From contig CP136069.1 of NCBI GenBank assembly GCA_032622095.1, forward strand, positions 105,492,278 to 105,556,277: 64,000 nt of DNA, written 5' to 3'. This DNA is from Siphonodentalium dalli. Taxonomy: Eukaryota; Mollusca; Scaphopoda; Gadilida; Siphonodentaliidae. A program made the translations under genes and the position numbers. Positions 45,450 through 57,589 of the stretch are shown here, piece by piece. How positions within the stretch are numbered: the stretch's first letter is position 1; every line of letters begins with the position of its first letter. The notes beneath the pieces were generated by a model. It worked only from the letters and a program-made list of their open reading frames with translations, searched no databases and was not told where the DNA came from.

Positions 45450-46800
45450 TCACCACATATAGTATGGTCGTGGTACGCAAAAAGGTGGTTGACCCAGCAG
45501 AAATTGGCAAAGAAGCGATTTTGGTGTCATTCAACGCGGGAGAATCTCTGGTACAACATATATCCGCTAAAATCCGCTTTGGGGCAAATCCAGGATCCAA
45601 GATGGCGTCCAACATGGCCACCGTTAGTCAAAAGAGACTCTGACTGAGCTTAATTCGATGATAGTGAAAACAAATGTTGTCATCTGTATACAAATGTATA
45701 CATTTTTGCGAAGGTAAAATATTATGCCACCTGTTTATGGCAAAAATGGAACCCCTTGTCCCAGATGGCCGCCAAAATGGCGGCCTAAACTCGAAAAATT
45801 TAAGTTTTTGCCTAATATCTTAAAGATCAGTATCTGTTGTTTGATAATGGTTATTCATAGTCTTATTCATGTTAATTCAGCATTTATGCAATGAAAGATA
45901 CCACAAATGGGGTCCCACTCCCAGACTCATCCACACCCTCAAATATTTGATTTTACAGAACGCGGTATAAAATTTCACAAAAATCGCCATTTGGATTCCA
46001 GTCAGTCATTCAATCGATTATAAGTAGTGGTTGATGGATAAAATTGACTAAATAAATACGAATGTTTACCTCTTTATAATACCCTTATTATGGAAAAGTT
46101 TAAAAATCCGTACCCAAAATGGCCACCCGATTTTAAAAATACTATTTGCTATCACTTCTTTTTTATCACTTATTGCTCTCTGAACTCTGGTACAATCGTC
46201 GTGTCAACTGATCATTCCAGCAATTACATGTGTAATCGTTTAGGTCATAGTTTACTCCGTTCCTTCTAGTTCTAACGAATGTGGTATGAAATTTAACCAC
46301 AATCGGCTTTGGGGTTCTGGTCACATTTGATATTTAGGGATGAGCAGAACTTGTCTACAAAATAATTTTTGAGCGTTTTTTTTATTTGTGAACATTCCAT
46401 CTCAAATGGACCAAAAGAAATAATAAATTTGATCTAATACGGCTTCCAAAACGAAAATGGTCGTCTATGTCCAGCATGTCATATAATTGAAGTTGTGACT
46501 GGTGGATGCAGTTGATAGTTGGCTAATATATGTGCCTTATATACATCAAAACTAATATTTATAATAATGAAGCCTTGGTTTATTTTCAATCTTTTGGTGG
46601 CTTCCCACGGGTTGGCAAATATTAACTATTCGGTTCGGACTCGGCTATCATTTCGTACACGGTCGCGAAAGTCGCAAAAGAGGATGATCCAGAATAAGTA
46701 AGCAGAGAGCGATTTTGACTTCAGAATACCCTATCGGATATCGGATAAAATCAGCTTTGGGAGAACTTTAAGATCCGAAATGGCATCAAATATGGCCCCC
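45450..46800 (+). repeat. Dispersed repeat fragment, inverted relative of 52.0-53.1 kb
   Basis: GTATACAAATGTATACATTT (45688), ATGGCCGCCAAAATGGCGGC (45764) and ACAGAACGCGGTATAAAATT (45955) reappear on the opposite strand near 52990, 52910 and 52720. The repeated CCAAAATGG/GGCGGCC words make up the GC-richer parts. The phrase AATGGC.(T/C)CCAA recurs again at 46780. No open reading frame is conserved. Confidence 0.55.
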
Positions 46801-48937
46801 TAGAACGATAGAAGTCATAAATAGGATATTTTCTCTTTGATTCCTTTTCGAAAAAACAAATTTTACGTGCAAATATATCTCGTACTGAATACAGTATTGT
46901 CTCAATCTGGAATATGTATGAAATGATCATATTCCCCAACCTCTTAAGAAGGTTACAAAAAAAACAGGAACGTGTCCGATTTGTAACTAGGTTTAGATAC
47001 ATTGAAAAAACTTTAGTTGGACGGTTTCGATAGAAAGTAAAACATAAGGACTACAAATTACCACTAAACGGATTGTGAACGCACATTTTTCGACATCATT
47101 GTTAGTGCTAGCTGGAACTAAATCCATTTCGACATGTACGAAATGTGGTTTTACTCTTAGCTCTTCTCAGATATCAACTCTCCGGTGAATGGTGATGTCT
47201 TATGTCCTAGAAAATACTTGTGCCAAATATATGTATGTATGTATGAGGAAACTATCCCCATACGTTGTTTGCACATCGAATCAGTAAGTCTGTTGAGGTC
47301 TTCTTGGACAAGCCTGATTTTCAAAACTCGAAACCGTCTTTACAAACAGTGAACGTTCATAGGAAATGACGTTGGAACTTGGATGTAGGAGTCTAGAGTA
47401 CGTCGTCTGCAGGAGATAGTTCATGTCAATAATTTGCACATATTTCGTGTTCTGATCAGCATGGATGAAAGCCTTATGTGGCAGTTTGATTGTCTAGCAT
47501 CCGGAAAAGAACATGTTCATTGTTCACATTTCTTTGACAAACATGTTGTTGGTCAGCATGTTAATGTGGAATTTCTATCCAATGACAACCTTGTAATACC
47601 AGTTAATCAAGCTAAATGGTTGATATGCTTACGCATACGGGCAGAGGAATGGCAATAACGTGGAAGCACTGCATGGAGATGCAGAAACGTCTACATCGAA
47701 GTACAGTGAATAGTCTAAATTTTGCAGTTGAGACGATGGTGCCAATAGATATCATTGATGTAAATACCTGTCTCAATATCCGCCTTTTACAACAGAAGTG
47801 AGAAGCAGATAGAGCTTGTAACAACGGCGTATTATCTCAGGACATGCATGCGAATGATGCGATATGTATATCAAACTAAGTAAAGTGAACACATCAGAGT
47901 AACAGACGCCCAAAAGCGCCAAAACTACAACAAAAGTTATAGTCAATGTTGAGGTTAGTTGGCAATGATGACGTTCTTTAAAGAATAATGTATTGTTGGC
48001 CATGGGATAATAAACTAAATATTCTGAACATATGGAGGCAATTACCCATAACATATAAATAATAGGCTAAAATCGACCGACTCAATGCGTTCAGATCCAG
48101 ATCGGTCACGTGACTATGGCGCGAGAAGGACGACATTTGGCTAGCAGCGAGAAATAATGTAATAATTCGATAATTAACTATGTTCAACTTTGGAAAAAAA
48201 TACGTTCCCTGTGTCTATTCCTACATTTTGATATACTATACGCCCTATTATATGGAATATATCAGCTGAAATCGGTCCTGTATTGTAAACATCGAGTCTA
48301 TTTTATATGTTTTCATTAGCGCGTGTTTGCTTGTTGGCCATTACAGTATTCGTACTAAAACAGCCATATTGTAGCTAAAAACGAATGCGCAGTATTCCAC
48401 TGCGTCATTTGGTACATAATACTTTTTGTTTGCTAGCGTGTTCATCGAGAAATCTAATTTCTAAACATTGATGTCGAACGCAGTTTTTCGTGTTTCGTGG
48501 CACCTTCGCATCGGTGGGTTAATCGGTCTCTAGATGTGCATAAATCACAGCTTCGCTAGAATTAATAGATTTTCGTTATAGATGGTAAACTTCATTTTAA
48601 TACCAAGTTTGCTTGTGGGCATAGCGTTATCGCTGTAAAAATGCATTTCTACAGCTGTTCCACGGCCTTGATTTCTAAATTATGTTCAGTTGTGTTCGGC
48701 TTTTATGAGGACCGCTTTTTTATTGATCGGTATATAGTTAGACCCTTAACACCTGTCAATATATTTGGGCTGAATTTTTCTGACGCGGTATGATTTCTCG
48801 AATAAACAACAAAACCATCGTTACTTCGAAATGTAGTTTGGGCTAACATTTACACAAATCTTCCACAGCTTTTAGGCCGGCACACACAGCATAGTTAATA
48901 ATACACCCATTTGGGTCACCCATTTGGGTGAAATAAG
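46801..48937. other. Intergenic, no gene recognised
   Basis: AT-rich. The frame near 47434-47658 looks superficially protein-like but has no splice context or family motif, so no gene is called. Confidence 0.45.
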
Positions 48938-49298
48938 TTGGGTCCGGGGGGGGGGGGGTGAATTTTCATTTTAGTGCAGCCACAAAACTTATCTCGACTT
49001 TAGATTCCATTCGCATTGTAGGAACACTATATATGTTGTATGTCAAAATTCATCGGTGTATGTCAGAGACTGGCGCGTTAAAGGGGGTAACTCTATGATG
49101 GGCGTGATGCGACATTTAGAATTATCGTTTTTTGTCGCAAAAACAATAAGTTGGGGGGAAATTTTTAATTTTATTGCAACCACAAAACTTACCTCGACTT
49201 TAGTTTTCATTCGCATTGAAGGAACACTATATATGTTATATGTCAAAAATCATCGGTGTATGTCAGAGACTGGCGCGTTAAAGGGGGTAACTCTGATG
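48938..49298. repeat. Tandem duplication, about 200-bp period, with poly-G
   Basis: Both units contain CACAAAACTTA(T/C)CTCGACTTTAG, GGAACACTATATATGTT and CATCGGTGTATGTCAGAGAC followed by TGGCGCGTTAAAGGGGGTAA (49051 and 49251). The first unit carries a run of about 12 G near 48946. Confidence 0.8.
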
Positions 49299-49619
49299 CC
49301 TTTAAGTATCTTGGTGCATGTCATCGATTTAATTTTTGGTCACCGATTTCCACCGAAGTTATATAAAATTATCTCCATGTTATAAGGAATCTAATTGTCT
49401 GGATTAAATATGGCGCCATTTGATTTTGGAATAGGAGAGGGGAGGGATGGATATATGATGGGACAGATAAAAAGGCAGTTTGAAAGATATCATAACATAA
49501 ACATCAAGTCGCGTGTAGTGAATCCTAAACAGGCTCGTTATATATTTCCATGGCCTGCATCCATACGTGTTTAGAGGAGGTATGTATATATAGAATATAT
49601 AGCTAGTGCCGTCGCTTAT

Positions 49620-49934
49620 AAATTGTTTATGTACGTGAGAGGGATTCGACCTTCTATTAATTTGGCGAGGCTTTGTCGACTCCAATAGATATCAAATCCC
49701 CCGAGCGGACATAAACCGTTTAAGCGACAGCATTAGCTACATACTTTATTTATTCATCACGTAAAACTTGCCTTTTGTAGGGGAATTCTGTTACTTTCCT
49801 AAGTATTTCATTCGTAATTACTTAGATTACGCCCTTACATTTATGACGTCAAGCAAACTAATTATTATTCATGAAGTGGCCAAACCGAAGTGTAGCTTAG
49901 AGCGAAATAGTTCGTTGGCCTTTTCGGTTATTCT
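49620..49934 (+). repeat. Arm A of an interrupted inverted repeat (pairs with 53245-53530)
   Basis: GGACATAAACCGTTTAAGCG (49708), AAAACTTGCCTTTTGTAGGG (49764), CGCCCTTACATTTATGACGT (49829) and CAAGCAAACTAATTATTATT (49850) are all found inverted between 53530 and 53290. The homologous arm on the right passes without a gap into the poly-C/poly-G block, whereas here an insertion follows. Confidence 0.7.
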
Positions 49935-50724
49935 AAGCCGACCTTATGATTTATATTTATTTTAGAGCTAAAACGTATATCCTTTTACTAGTTTTGTATC
50001 GAAAACAGTAAATTATGGACGATAAATGTGTCCTTATTAGGTCAACGTAGCTTTATTGTGTAGGTTTTACTTCCATGACGTAATTATATATGCATATTTC
50101 GCAGGTAACTAGGGACGTCAATCGGCCTAAATGTATGGAATCCTATTAGGGCCACTTGCTAATGGCGCTTTCGGCGCACTTTTTGTTGCTTTCGGCGCGC
50201 GCCGAAACATACCCTAATGGCGCACTTTTTGTCGCTTCCGGCGCGCGCCATTAGGGAGTGGACCTAATAGTATGGCTAATGGCGCTTTCGGCGCGCGCCG
50301 AAAGCGACAAAAAGTGCGCCATTAGTAACGCGCCGAAACATGCGCTAATATCGCACATTTTGTCGCTTTCGGCGCGCGCGCCGAAAGCGCCGAAAACGAC
50401 AAAAAGTGCGCCGAAAGCGACAAATAGTGCGCCGTAACGGCGCATATTTTGTCGCTTTCGGCGCTTTCGGCACTTTCGGCGCTTTCGGCGCGTTACTAAT
50501 GGCGCACTTTTTGTCGCTTTCGGCGCTTTCGGCGCATCGCGCCGAAAGCGCCGAAAGCGCCATTAGCAAGTGGCCCTAATAGGATTCCATATTATAAATG
50601 ACATTATTGTGATTTTAGAACGTTTTTATCGTCCATAATTCACTGTTATTGATACAAAATTCGTAAAAGGATATACGTTTTCGCTATAAAACATCTATAA
50701 ATAATCAGAACAAGGTCAGCTTAT
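49935..50724. mobile_element. Nested foldback insertion, about 790 bp, with an empty site visible in a paralogue
   Basis: Inserted between TTATTCTAA and TAGTGGGG, which are contiguous in the inverted paralogue near 53230. Its ends AAGCCGACCTT and AAGGTCAGCTTA are inverted repeats. The arms extend about 90 bases with high identity: AACGTATATCCTTTTAC, TTTTGTATC and AATTATGGACGATAAA on the left (49972-50026) and their complements at 50622-50675. A second, GC-rich foldback (50137-50588) sits in its loop. No coding capacity. Confidence 0.75.
50137..50588. repeat. GC-rich multi-hairpin block built from one 25-bp word
   Basis: Outer arms GGAATCCTATTAGGGCCACT (continuing TGCTAATGGCGCTTTCGGCG) are exactly complementary to the right end. 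Within it a word of the form GCGCACTTTTTGTCGCTTTC-GGCGC occurs about eight times, five in one orientation and three in the other, next to many GGCGCGCGCC palindromes. It contrasts sharply with the AT-rich surroundings. Overlapping frames (APKAPKVPKAPK-type) are by-products. Confidence 0.8.
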
Positions 50725-51060
50725 AGTGGGGGGGGGGGGGGGGATAGTTGCAAAATCGTTCACTTTGTGATAGAAGCGCCAAACTTTCAGAGTTTGTTTA
50801 GTGGTTGGTGAGTATCACTAAACTGGCTGGTTCCAGATTTCGGAGGTCACTTTGACCTTCAATTTGACCTTGACCTTTTTGAAAATCTCAGTTTTTGGGT
50901 TGGGTGGTTTATGCCATCCTTTTCTCGTGAAAATCGCATCTTCTCACAGTTTCTCAATACATTTATAGTTGGGAGGTAACCTTCATTTGGGTCAGGTGTA
51001 CATGTATACAGTGGGTCACTATATTTTTATGTCTGTGGTGTTTATGTATATATGTAATGA
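50725..51060. repeat. Block C: poly-G start, inverted relative of 53115-53240
   Basis: About 18 G, then ATCGTTCACTTTGTGATAGA and AACTGGCTGGTTCC. The inverted counterpart reads AATCGTTCACTTTTTGATAG and AGCTGGTTCC after a run of about 16. It then holds TTGACCTTGACC words (50865), which link it loosely to the TCAAGGTCA family. Confidence 0.65.
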
Positions 51061-51072
51061 CTGTGTGATAAT

Positions 51073-51201
51073 GGGTGGCTATCGCTTTCCGCGCTTAACA
51101 TCCTCCATGTACATAAACACCATCAAGATGGATAACTCTCTGAGATGACCTCTCCATTGATTAACATATCCTTGAGTTATTGTGGAAAGCGATAGCCACC
51201 C
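51073..51201. repeat. Inverted repeat with 18-bp perfect arms
   Basis: GGGTGGCTATCGCTTTCC (51073-51090) and its exact complement (51184-51201), with 93 bases between. Confidence 0.8.
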
Positions 51202-51224
51202 AATGTACACATGCACAACACACC

Positions 51225-51830
51225 CATTACCTCAGTCACTCCATATGTACATAAACACAACACAAATGACAACATAGTCACTCACTTTATACACGTACAC
51301 CTGATCATACAGCCATACTTGGTTATAACCGTACATACCACAAATGACGATACAGCCACGAGTCACCATGTATGAACACCAGGTATACACCTACATCCGA
51401 CATATGGCCATATAGTCACTCTATGTATACATATTCACTACATTCACGATACTACAGTCACTCATTGTATACCTATTCACCTCACCATGGACCACACAGC
51501 CACTACATGTATACCTATTCGCCATATCCATGACCATAGAGTCAATCCAGGTATACATATGCACATCACCAATGGTGAGCCCTTCCAGATATCCAATACC
51601 CGCACATACGACCACTCATAAGTTCCACACTTGCCATCCTCATACACACCATCCATGATCATACATCTACTCCCCATACACCACCAATGATAACACATCC
51701 ACAACATATATAAATATACGTCCCACCGTTACCAACAGAGCACTCCCTATATACCCACACATCATTCATGACCATACAATAACTCGCTGTATACCTATTA
51801 TCCTCATCTATGGCCATAGAGTAACTCCCT
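51225..51830. repeat. Degenerate tandem array of about 45-60-bp units
   Basis: Recurring phrases CATACAGTCACTC, GTATACATATTCAC, GTATACCTATTC and ACCACACAGCCAC in the same order about ten times, with much divergence. The minus-strand frames through it are rich in Met/Cys/Tyr and reflect the repeat. Confidence 0.65.
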
Positions 51831-51849
51831 GGCTGCCATCTTGGCTTCC

Positions 51850-53110
51850 ACCCTGTAACCAGTTGATAATTTTTATCGTAATGGGCCAGACTACCCACAT
51901 CTCATGGTTCATCTCAGTTCCGTTTCAAAGTTCTGCCCATTTCCTTTCAATAATATGGCCAGAATCACAAAAGAGGTTCTCCGCAAAAATTCCATACTGC
52001 AACTTTAAAATGAATTTGTTATGCCCCATACGGAACTAGGACAAACATAATAGAACATAGTTGTCAGTTAATTAACTAACACGTATAATAACCAAGTGAG
52101 TCACAATTTGCTACCTTTTCGGATAACGCAGAGAATAATGTTCAGGATATTTGTAAAAAATATAATTTTTACAAATTTGGTTGACATTTTGGAAGCCATC
52201 TTGAGCAATTTAATCTATAAACATCGTAGTGTGACACATTTAAGATAGGTCAAAACAATAAACCCCTTTGATACCAAAGGTAGTTGCATTTTACTTGAAA
52301 AAATGGTCGAACCATGAAAAGTTAATTTTTGCCAATATTTATGTCAAGTTTGTGAGAGAAAAATCCAATATATCTGGAATCCAATATATCTGGTGATGTC
52401 AGTGGTGACAATAGTCAAAATGACACATGGTGCATCAGACATGTTAGTATTCAATGTATAGAATACAGATTAGCCAATTGTATACATCAACCACAACGTG
52501 TAAGCGAATGCAGGACACCCTGGGGCAATATTTACCATTTTCCATATTTTGGCGGCCATTTTGGCAGCCATTTTGAGCCAAGGTAAGATTTTTGGTTCCA
52601 GAGAGTTGGAATATGCATAGGTAATGATATGCCTCACTTACATTACAATGTTCTTTTCATTTCTTGTTGAAATATGACTAGAATCCCAATTGTGATTTTT
52701 TGGTAAAATTTTATACCGCGTTCTGTAAAATCTAATTTTTGAGGGACTGGAAGGGCTAGGAGCCCAATAATTGCCTATTTAATTGCGCCAATGATCAGTT
52801 AATATACAAAACACAAAATAAAGTCATATTACTCAACTAGTTCCAAACAGCATGAATTGATCTAGAAGATATTTGTGAAAAAATGTCATATTTTCAACTT
52901 CCGGCAGCCATTTTGGCGGCCATCTTGGATGGTGAGTTTCAATTTTAGCTTAGAAAAGTGTCATTATGTCTTAACTTTACGAAAATATATACATTTGTAT
53001 ACATTATACTTGATTTTCCCGCTATAATTTGCATAAAATTGATAAATAAAACAAATCGTCTTTTTTAGGGGGTGTTCTACTTCCGGTCAAAATTTTTCCA
53101 AGTTCCACTC
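51850..53110 (-). repeat. Dispersed repeat, inverted relative of 45.4-46.8 kb
   Basis: Carries GGCGGCCATTTTGGCAGCCA (52551) and GGCAGCCATTTTGGCGGCCA (52903), TTTTATACCGCGTTCTGTAA (52711) and TACATTTGTATACATTATAC (52990), read in opposite sense to the first copy. Non-coding. Confidence 0.55.
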
Positions 53111-53114
53111 ATTG

Positions 53115-53570
53115 AAAAGCTGGAACCAGCTAGATTCTTATTTAGAATATGTTAAACTACATCTGTACCAATTTTGGTGCTTCTATCAAAAAGTGAACGA
53201 TTTTTATGTTTTCCTGTAATTATCCCCCCCCCCCCCCACTATTAGAATAACTGTATAAAAAAAGCCAACAAACCGTTTCTCTCTAAGTTACACGTCGGTT
53301 TGCCCACGTCATGAATGATAATTAGTTTGCTTGACCTCATAAATGTAAGGGCGTCATCGAAGCAATGCATTATAAACTTAGCAAAATGATAACCCCCCAC
53401 ACAAAAGGCAAGTTTTGTGCGATGGATAAATAAAATATGTAGCCTATGCTGTCGCTTAAACGGTTTATGTCCGCGGGGAGGGGGTGGTTGGTGGGTGTTA
53501 TTTTGCATCTAGTGGACTCGACAAAGACTCGCCCAATAGATGCTCAACCCCCCCCCCCCCCCCTCACGCA
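53115..53570 (-). repeat. Arms C' and A' (uninterrupted paralogue of 49620-50840)
   Basis: Reverse complement of arm A and block C in adjacent position. It shows the pre-insertion state of the 49935-50724 element. Includes poly-C runs at 53224-53239 and 53548-53563. Confidence 0.7.
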
Positions 53571-53579
53571 AATAAACCG

Positions 53580-54533
53580 TTAAGGGGGAGACGCACGTTT
53601 TGCATAAATCACAGTAAATCCAGCCAGAAATGGAAAGTGATTTTCAACAAAGAATTTCTCTGGATCTATCTGGTGAAAAATCTTGAATTTTACATATGAT
53701 AATTTTCATTATATATAGAATCAGAGCAATTATAAAGAGACAATAACTATAATGGATTTTAATACATTTGAGAGGTTGAAAATATTTGTTTCGTTTCTGT
53801 CCCTTTAGGTACCGAGAACTGCCAGAAAAATTTATAATTTCAAACAACATGCCAACCATCAAATAGCTTATTGTCTTGACTCCATGAGAGGAGGCTTCAT
53901 TTGTATCATAATGTTGAGTTAGCTTTTTAATTGCATGTTATAGCATCATACCCCATGTATTATAATGAAGAATAAAGCAGTCACAAATATGCCAGCCCAA
54001 TGAAAACAAATGTTCAAATGTGGTGCTGTCCACTCAAGCAGGGAGCAATCAACAGAAATTAGGCCACAGTGTTAAGAGATATGGTGGTCAGATTTAACTT
54101 GGTTATGAACCCATGACCCAGAACTCAACTGAGCCCAATGACCAACAAGCATGGCATGAAAATTCTCAATAATAAAAAATTATTTATGGTAGTTGTCTTT
54201 CTGAATGAAAATAATTATTTAATTTCATGAATCAAGAAAAATTAAGTCTCCTCTCATGATCTTCAGATATGATATCATGTATATATGAAATGCACTTTCG
54301 AAAAAAATCTGTTTTACAGTAGTTCTCGGTACCTGAACACAGCCTGAGTGAAATTTTAAAGATTTTTCATGCCATAAAAGTAAAGTAAATGAGATTATAA
54401 TAACCAAATGTCCAATGGTTCTTATGTATGGTACCACAATAATCTCTTGTACAAAATTTCACAAAGATATTCCTGATAGATTTAGAGAAAATACATTTTG
54501 AAATACCAGGAAATTTTGGCAAAACGTGCGACG
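53580..54533. mobile_element. Foldback/MITE element, copy B, about 0.95 kb
   Basis: Left end TTAAGGGGGAGACGCACGTT, right end GGCAAAACGTGCGACGG. It is the inverted counterpart of 38732-39607, sharing TAGGTACCGAGAACTGCCAG, AGTGTTAAGAGATATGGTGG and TTCATGCCATAAAAGTAAAG. Confidence 0.7.
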
Positions 54534-54614
54534 GCAATAGTTAGACGACCCAATCGATCGTCGTGTAAAATATCAATACTGTACCGAAGAATTATCATAA
54601 TATCCACAGACACT

Positions 54615-54755
54615 GGACAAGGCTTCCCAAGACAACAATAGTCCCATTCTGAACTGTTTGTTATGTTCAATGGGCCTTAGAGAGACAAGACTTCCCAATA
54701 CAACAATAGTCCCACTCTGAACTGTTTGTTATGTTCAATGAGCCTTTAGAGAGAA
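54615..54755. repeat. Two tandem copies of a 71-bp unit
   Basis: Both units contain CTTCCCAA(G/T)ACAACAATAG and CTGAACTGTTTGTTATGTTC; near-identical. Confidence 0.85.
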
Positions 54756-54859
54756 TATCATTGGAGATCAATGGTTGTTCTGGAGCGATAATTGCTCGGA
54801 CAAAATCTTACTCCAAAAAGACCAATAATTTTACGTTGCCGTGTTGAATTACATGTCAA

Positions 54860-55080
54860 CAACAACACCGACAACGACGAATACGACGACGACGATGATG
54901 ATCATGACGACGATGATGACGACGAGGGGAAGGCGACGATGACGACGACAACAACGACGATAACGACAACGATGGACGACGGTGACGACGACGATTATGA
55001 TGATGATGATTATAATGATGACGATGATGGTGATGACAATGATGAAGATGATGATGATGATGATGATGATGATAATGATT
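54860..55080. repeat. (GAY)n/(GATGAT)n trinucleotide repeat
   Basis: A GAC/GAT-rich imperfect microsatellite that yields an acidic Asp-rich open frame on the plus strand. No splice context or flanking domain supports a gene. Confidence 0.85.
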
Positions 55081-55372
55081 TACACAAACAAAGGATTAGA
55101 TGGCCAAATGTCACTATATGTACATAACCTGTAAATATGTTATATAACTATATATGTTGTGCATAATATTGAGTCATCAATAAAGCATCTACAACAAACA
55201 CCAAGTCCAGGCACATTAGGTTTCACTAGTGAAAAAAATCGGGGAAAGCTGATTTTTCAGGGATTAATAAGAACATATTTGTGAACAACATGGCAAAAGT
55301 CCCCTAAAATCCGAGTTGAGCTTTTTGAGATATCTTGATTTTTCGGAGTGGTTCAAATTCTGAAGCATTTCC

Positions 55373-55522
55373 ATTCTGTGACCTTTCCTAGAAGCCGAAA
55401 TATATGTGCTCATAGCAGTATCACTAATGTGACCGATCATCGTTTTATTTTGATACATACACCATCAAACCTTTCAAAATACACTGCTATGGAGAGTATG
55501 AGATATATTCATAGGTAATGGG
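55373..55522. repeat. 150-bp direct repeat, copy 1
   Basis: Nearly identical to 55913-56062 (TTCTGTGACCTTTCCTAGAA ... CATTCATAGGTAATGGG-type end). The 390-bp interval is non-coding. Confidence 0.85.
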
Positions 55523-55912
55523 AATGCAGTCATGTGTAGATCAATTAATTCCAAATTAATAATACATTGAGATACATACAACAAATGCTTAGTCGTGAAC
55601 CATATAAGTAGAATTTATGTCCCAAATGGCCAAAATAGAATGAAATTTGCATTTTAGTGACAACACGCTCGAAATATGCGAGGAAGAATGATTCCAGAGT
55701 ATAAGAGAAACATATCGGGGATGTACGAATTATCTCTTATATATCTCGCGAGTGATATAGCGAAAAGCAAGGTATCATACAATGGTTAAATCTGGACTTT
55801 TTGGCCGCAAAGAAACGGAAGAATAAGGCATTTTTTTCTGCACTATTCATCTTGAATCGTGTGATATATCTGTACACTATATTGTAAAATGAAATTTAAT
55901 AGCGAGGAATTG

Positions 55913-56062
55913 ATTCTGTGACCTTTCCTAGAAGCCGAAATATATGTGCTCATAGCAGTATCACTAATGTGACCTATCATCGTTTTATTTTGATACATAC
56001 ACCATCAAACCTTTCAAAATACACTGCTATGGAGAGTATGAGATATATTCATAGGTAATGGG
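55913..56062. repeat. 150-bp direct repeat, copy 2
   Basis: Second copy of the 55373 repeat, with one clear substitution (GACCGATC versus GACCTATC). Too short for a typical LTR and without TG...CA ends. Confidence 0.85.
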
Positions 56063-56505
56063 TGCAGATTATATTCTCCGTGTCTTAAAATATTAGTCAT
56101 AGTTGCCTAAGATTAAGTAATAAAACACGAATATTTCGCTGTTATCACAAGAATGCATGGTGGTATACTATGAACGCAATTTATCAAAACACAAAGGAGT
56201 ACCATATACTTTCTTCAAAATATTTTAAACTTGACCAAAATTGCCCACATATATTCTGTGACAGACTGTCTTTATACCCGGAAATAATATTTGGTTATAT
56301 TCACCAAGTCACATATACTATGTTTTCTGTAACCGCATTACCGTGTGTATCCCTTCTCCCTAACGTTACACATATCTGCTGAACTAACAACCATAAATAG
56401 CAACATTGAGTCAATGTTCAACGCTGAAATAACACCTTTAAACGCTGATCACCTGATATTTTGCACAAGTTCATGTGTGGTTTTGGCAGGATATTTTCAA
56501 ACAAC

Positions 56506-57480
56506 AAAATACGAATTAACGCGTTCCGTAGATATAAATCGCTTGTTTGACGAAGTAGGATGGTCAAGGCTTGAAATTCGACGAGAACTCCACGAGTTGC
56601 ACACCATGTTTAAAATAATAAACAACCAAGTCCCCAATTACCTCACGCTCATGTTGCCACCCCGATCCAGACAAGTTGCCAGTAATCGATAGATATGATA
56701 TGCGCGAACCTGACAAATTCTATTCATACCGTTCGCATACAGAACATTTCAGAAACTCTTATTTACCTAAAAGTACGTTATCTTGGAATAAACTACCAGA
56801 GCATATTACAAATTTAAGTACTCTTCCTGAATTTAAGATGAATTTGAAATTAATTGACCCGCCCACGAAACCTCCCCAATTCTTTATTAATGGTCCAAGA
56901 AAACTAAGCATCTTACACTGCAGAATTCGCAACTATTGTAGTGAAATAAAATCAGATATGTACAACAATTTTATCTCTGATACCTCTAAATGCACATGTG
57001 GATACGAAGTCGAAGATGCCTTTCATTATTTCTTTGAGTGCCCCCTGTAATGCAACCGAAAGATGCGAACTCTTCAATAAGATTGCAGCCCACCAATTTA
57101 TAATATCTAACATTTCCTCCTTACTCACAGGGATATCATCAGAATCGAATCGACGCAATGAAAAACATTTTTTTCCATTTTGTTTATTCATACATTTCAT
57201 CAACGAAACGCTTTAATTAGGCCCCCTCCGCTAACAAATATAGGCGAGATCCTCCTTTGTGTTACAAATGTTGACTACCTCAGATGAAATTTCAAAAGCA
57301 GGATAGGACTGACAGCAATCACAACCACACCATACATCATCCTGTATATATATGTTATGTTCGTCATCTACGTTGTATTTGTTAAAATGTTAATGGGAGA
57401 GGGGCGGATTTAAGTTGTTAAAACTTGTGCCCCAATCCCTCTTGTAACATTATATTACAATAAAATATGTTTAAACAAAA
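56506..57480 (+). pseudogene. 5'-truncated non-LTR retrotransposon, C-terminal RT-associated region
   Basis: Three frame-shifted pieces read as one protein: 56510-56690 (DEVGWSRLEIRRELHELHTM, NNQVPNYLTLMLPP), 56680-57048 (YSYRSHTEHFRNSYLPKSTL, SWNKLPEHITNL, HCRIRNYCSEIKSDMYNNFI, CTCGYEVEDAFHYFFECPL) and 57050-57216 (NATERCELFNKIAAHQFIIS, then EKHFFPFCLFIHFI). 'RR..H.L...KI.NN..P.YL', 'F.NS..P.....WN.LP', 'C.CG.EVED..H...EC' is the well-known tail after the reverse transcriptase in many CR1/Jockey-like LINEs of marine invertebrates. RT and endonuclease are absent. A run of AATAAAATATG and A-rich sequence up to about 57490 marks the 3' end. Confidence 0.75.
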
Positions 57481-57589
57481 CAAAAAAAATACGAAAAAAT
57501 ATTGTACATTGCGTAATAGCATATTCCAGTTGCAAGTTGCCGACTGAAGTAAGTTGAACAAATTGTCTACCAAGACACCGGTTTGGAAG

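Noticed and set aside
47434-47801. Possible small gene near 47.4-47.8 kb
   Set aside because: No recognisable domain, no splice sites in register and ordinary frame length for random AT-rich DNA.
49620-49700. tRNA-like GGATTCGACC near 49640
   Set aside because: No cloverleaf could be drawn around it; it lies within a repeat arm region.
54792-55127. Asp-rich 111-codon frame
   Set aside because: Produced by a GAC/GAT microsatellite; no conserved domain on either side.
55373-56062. LTR retrotransposon
   Set aside because: The repeats are 150 bp, the interval is 390 bp and non-coding, and there are no TG/CA ends or primer-binding site visible.
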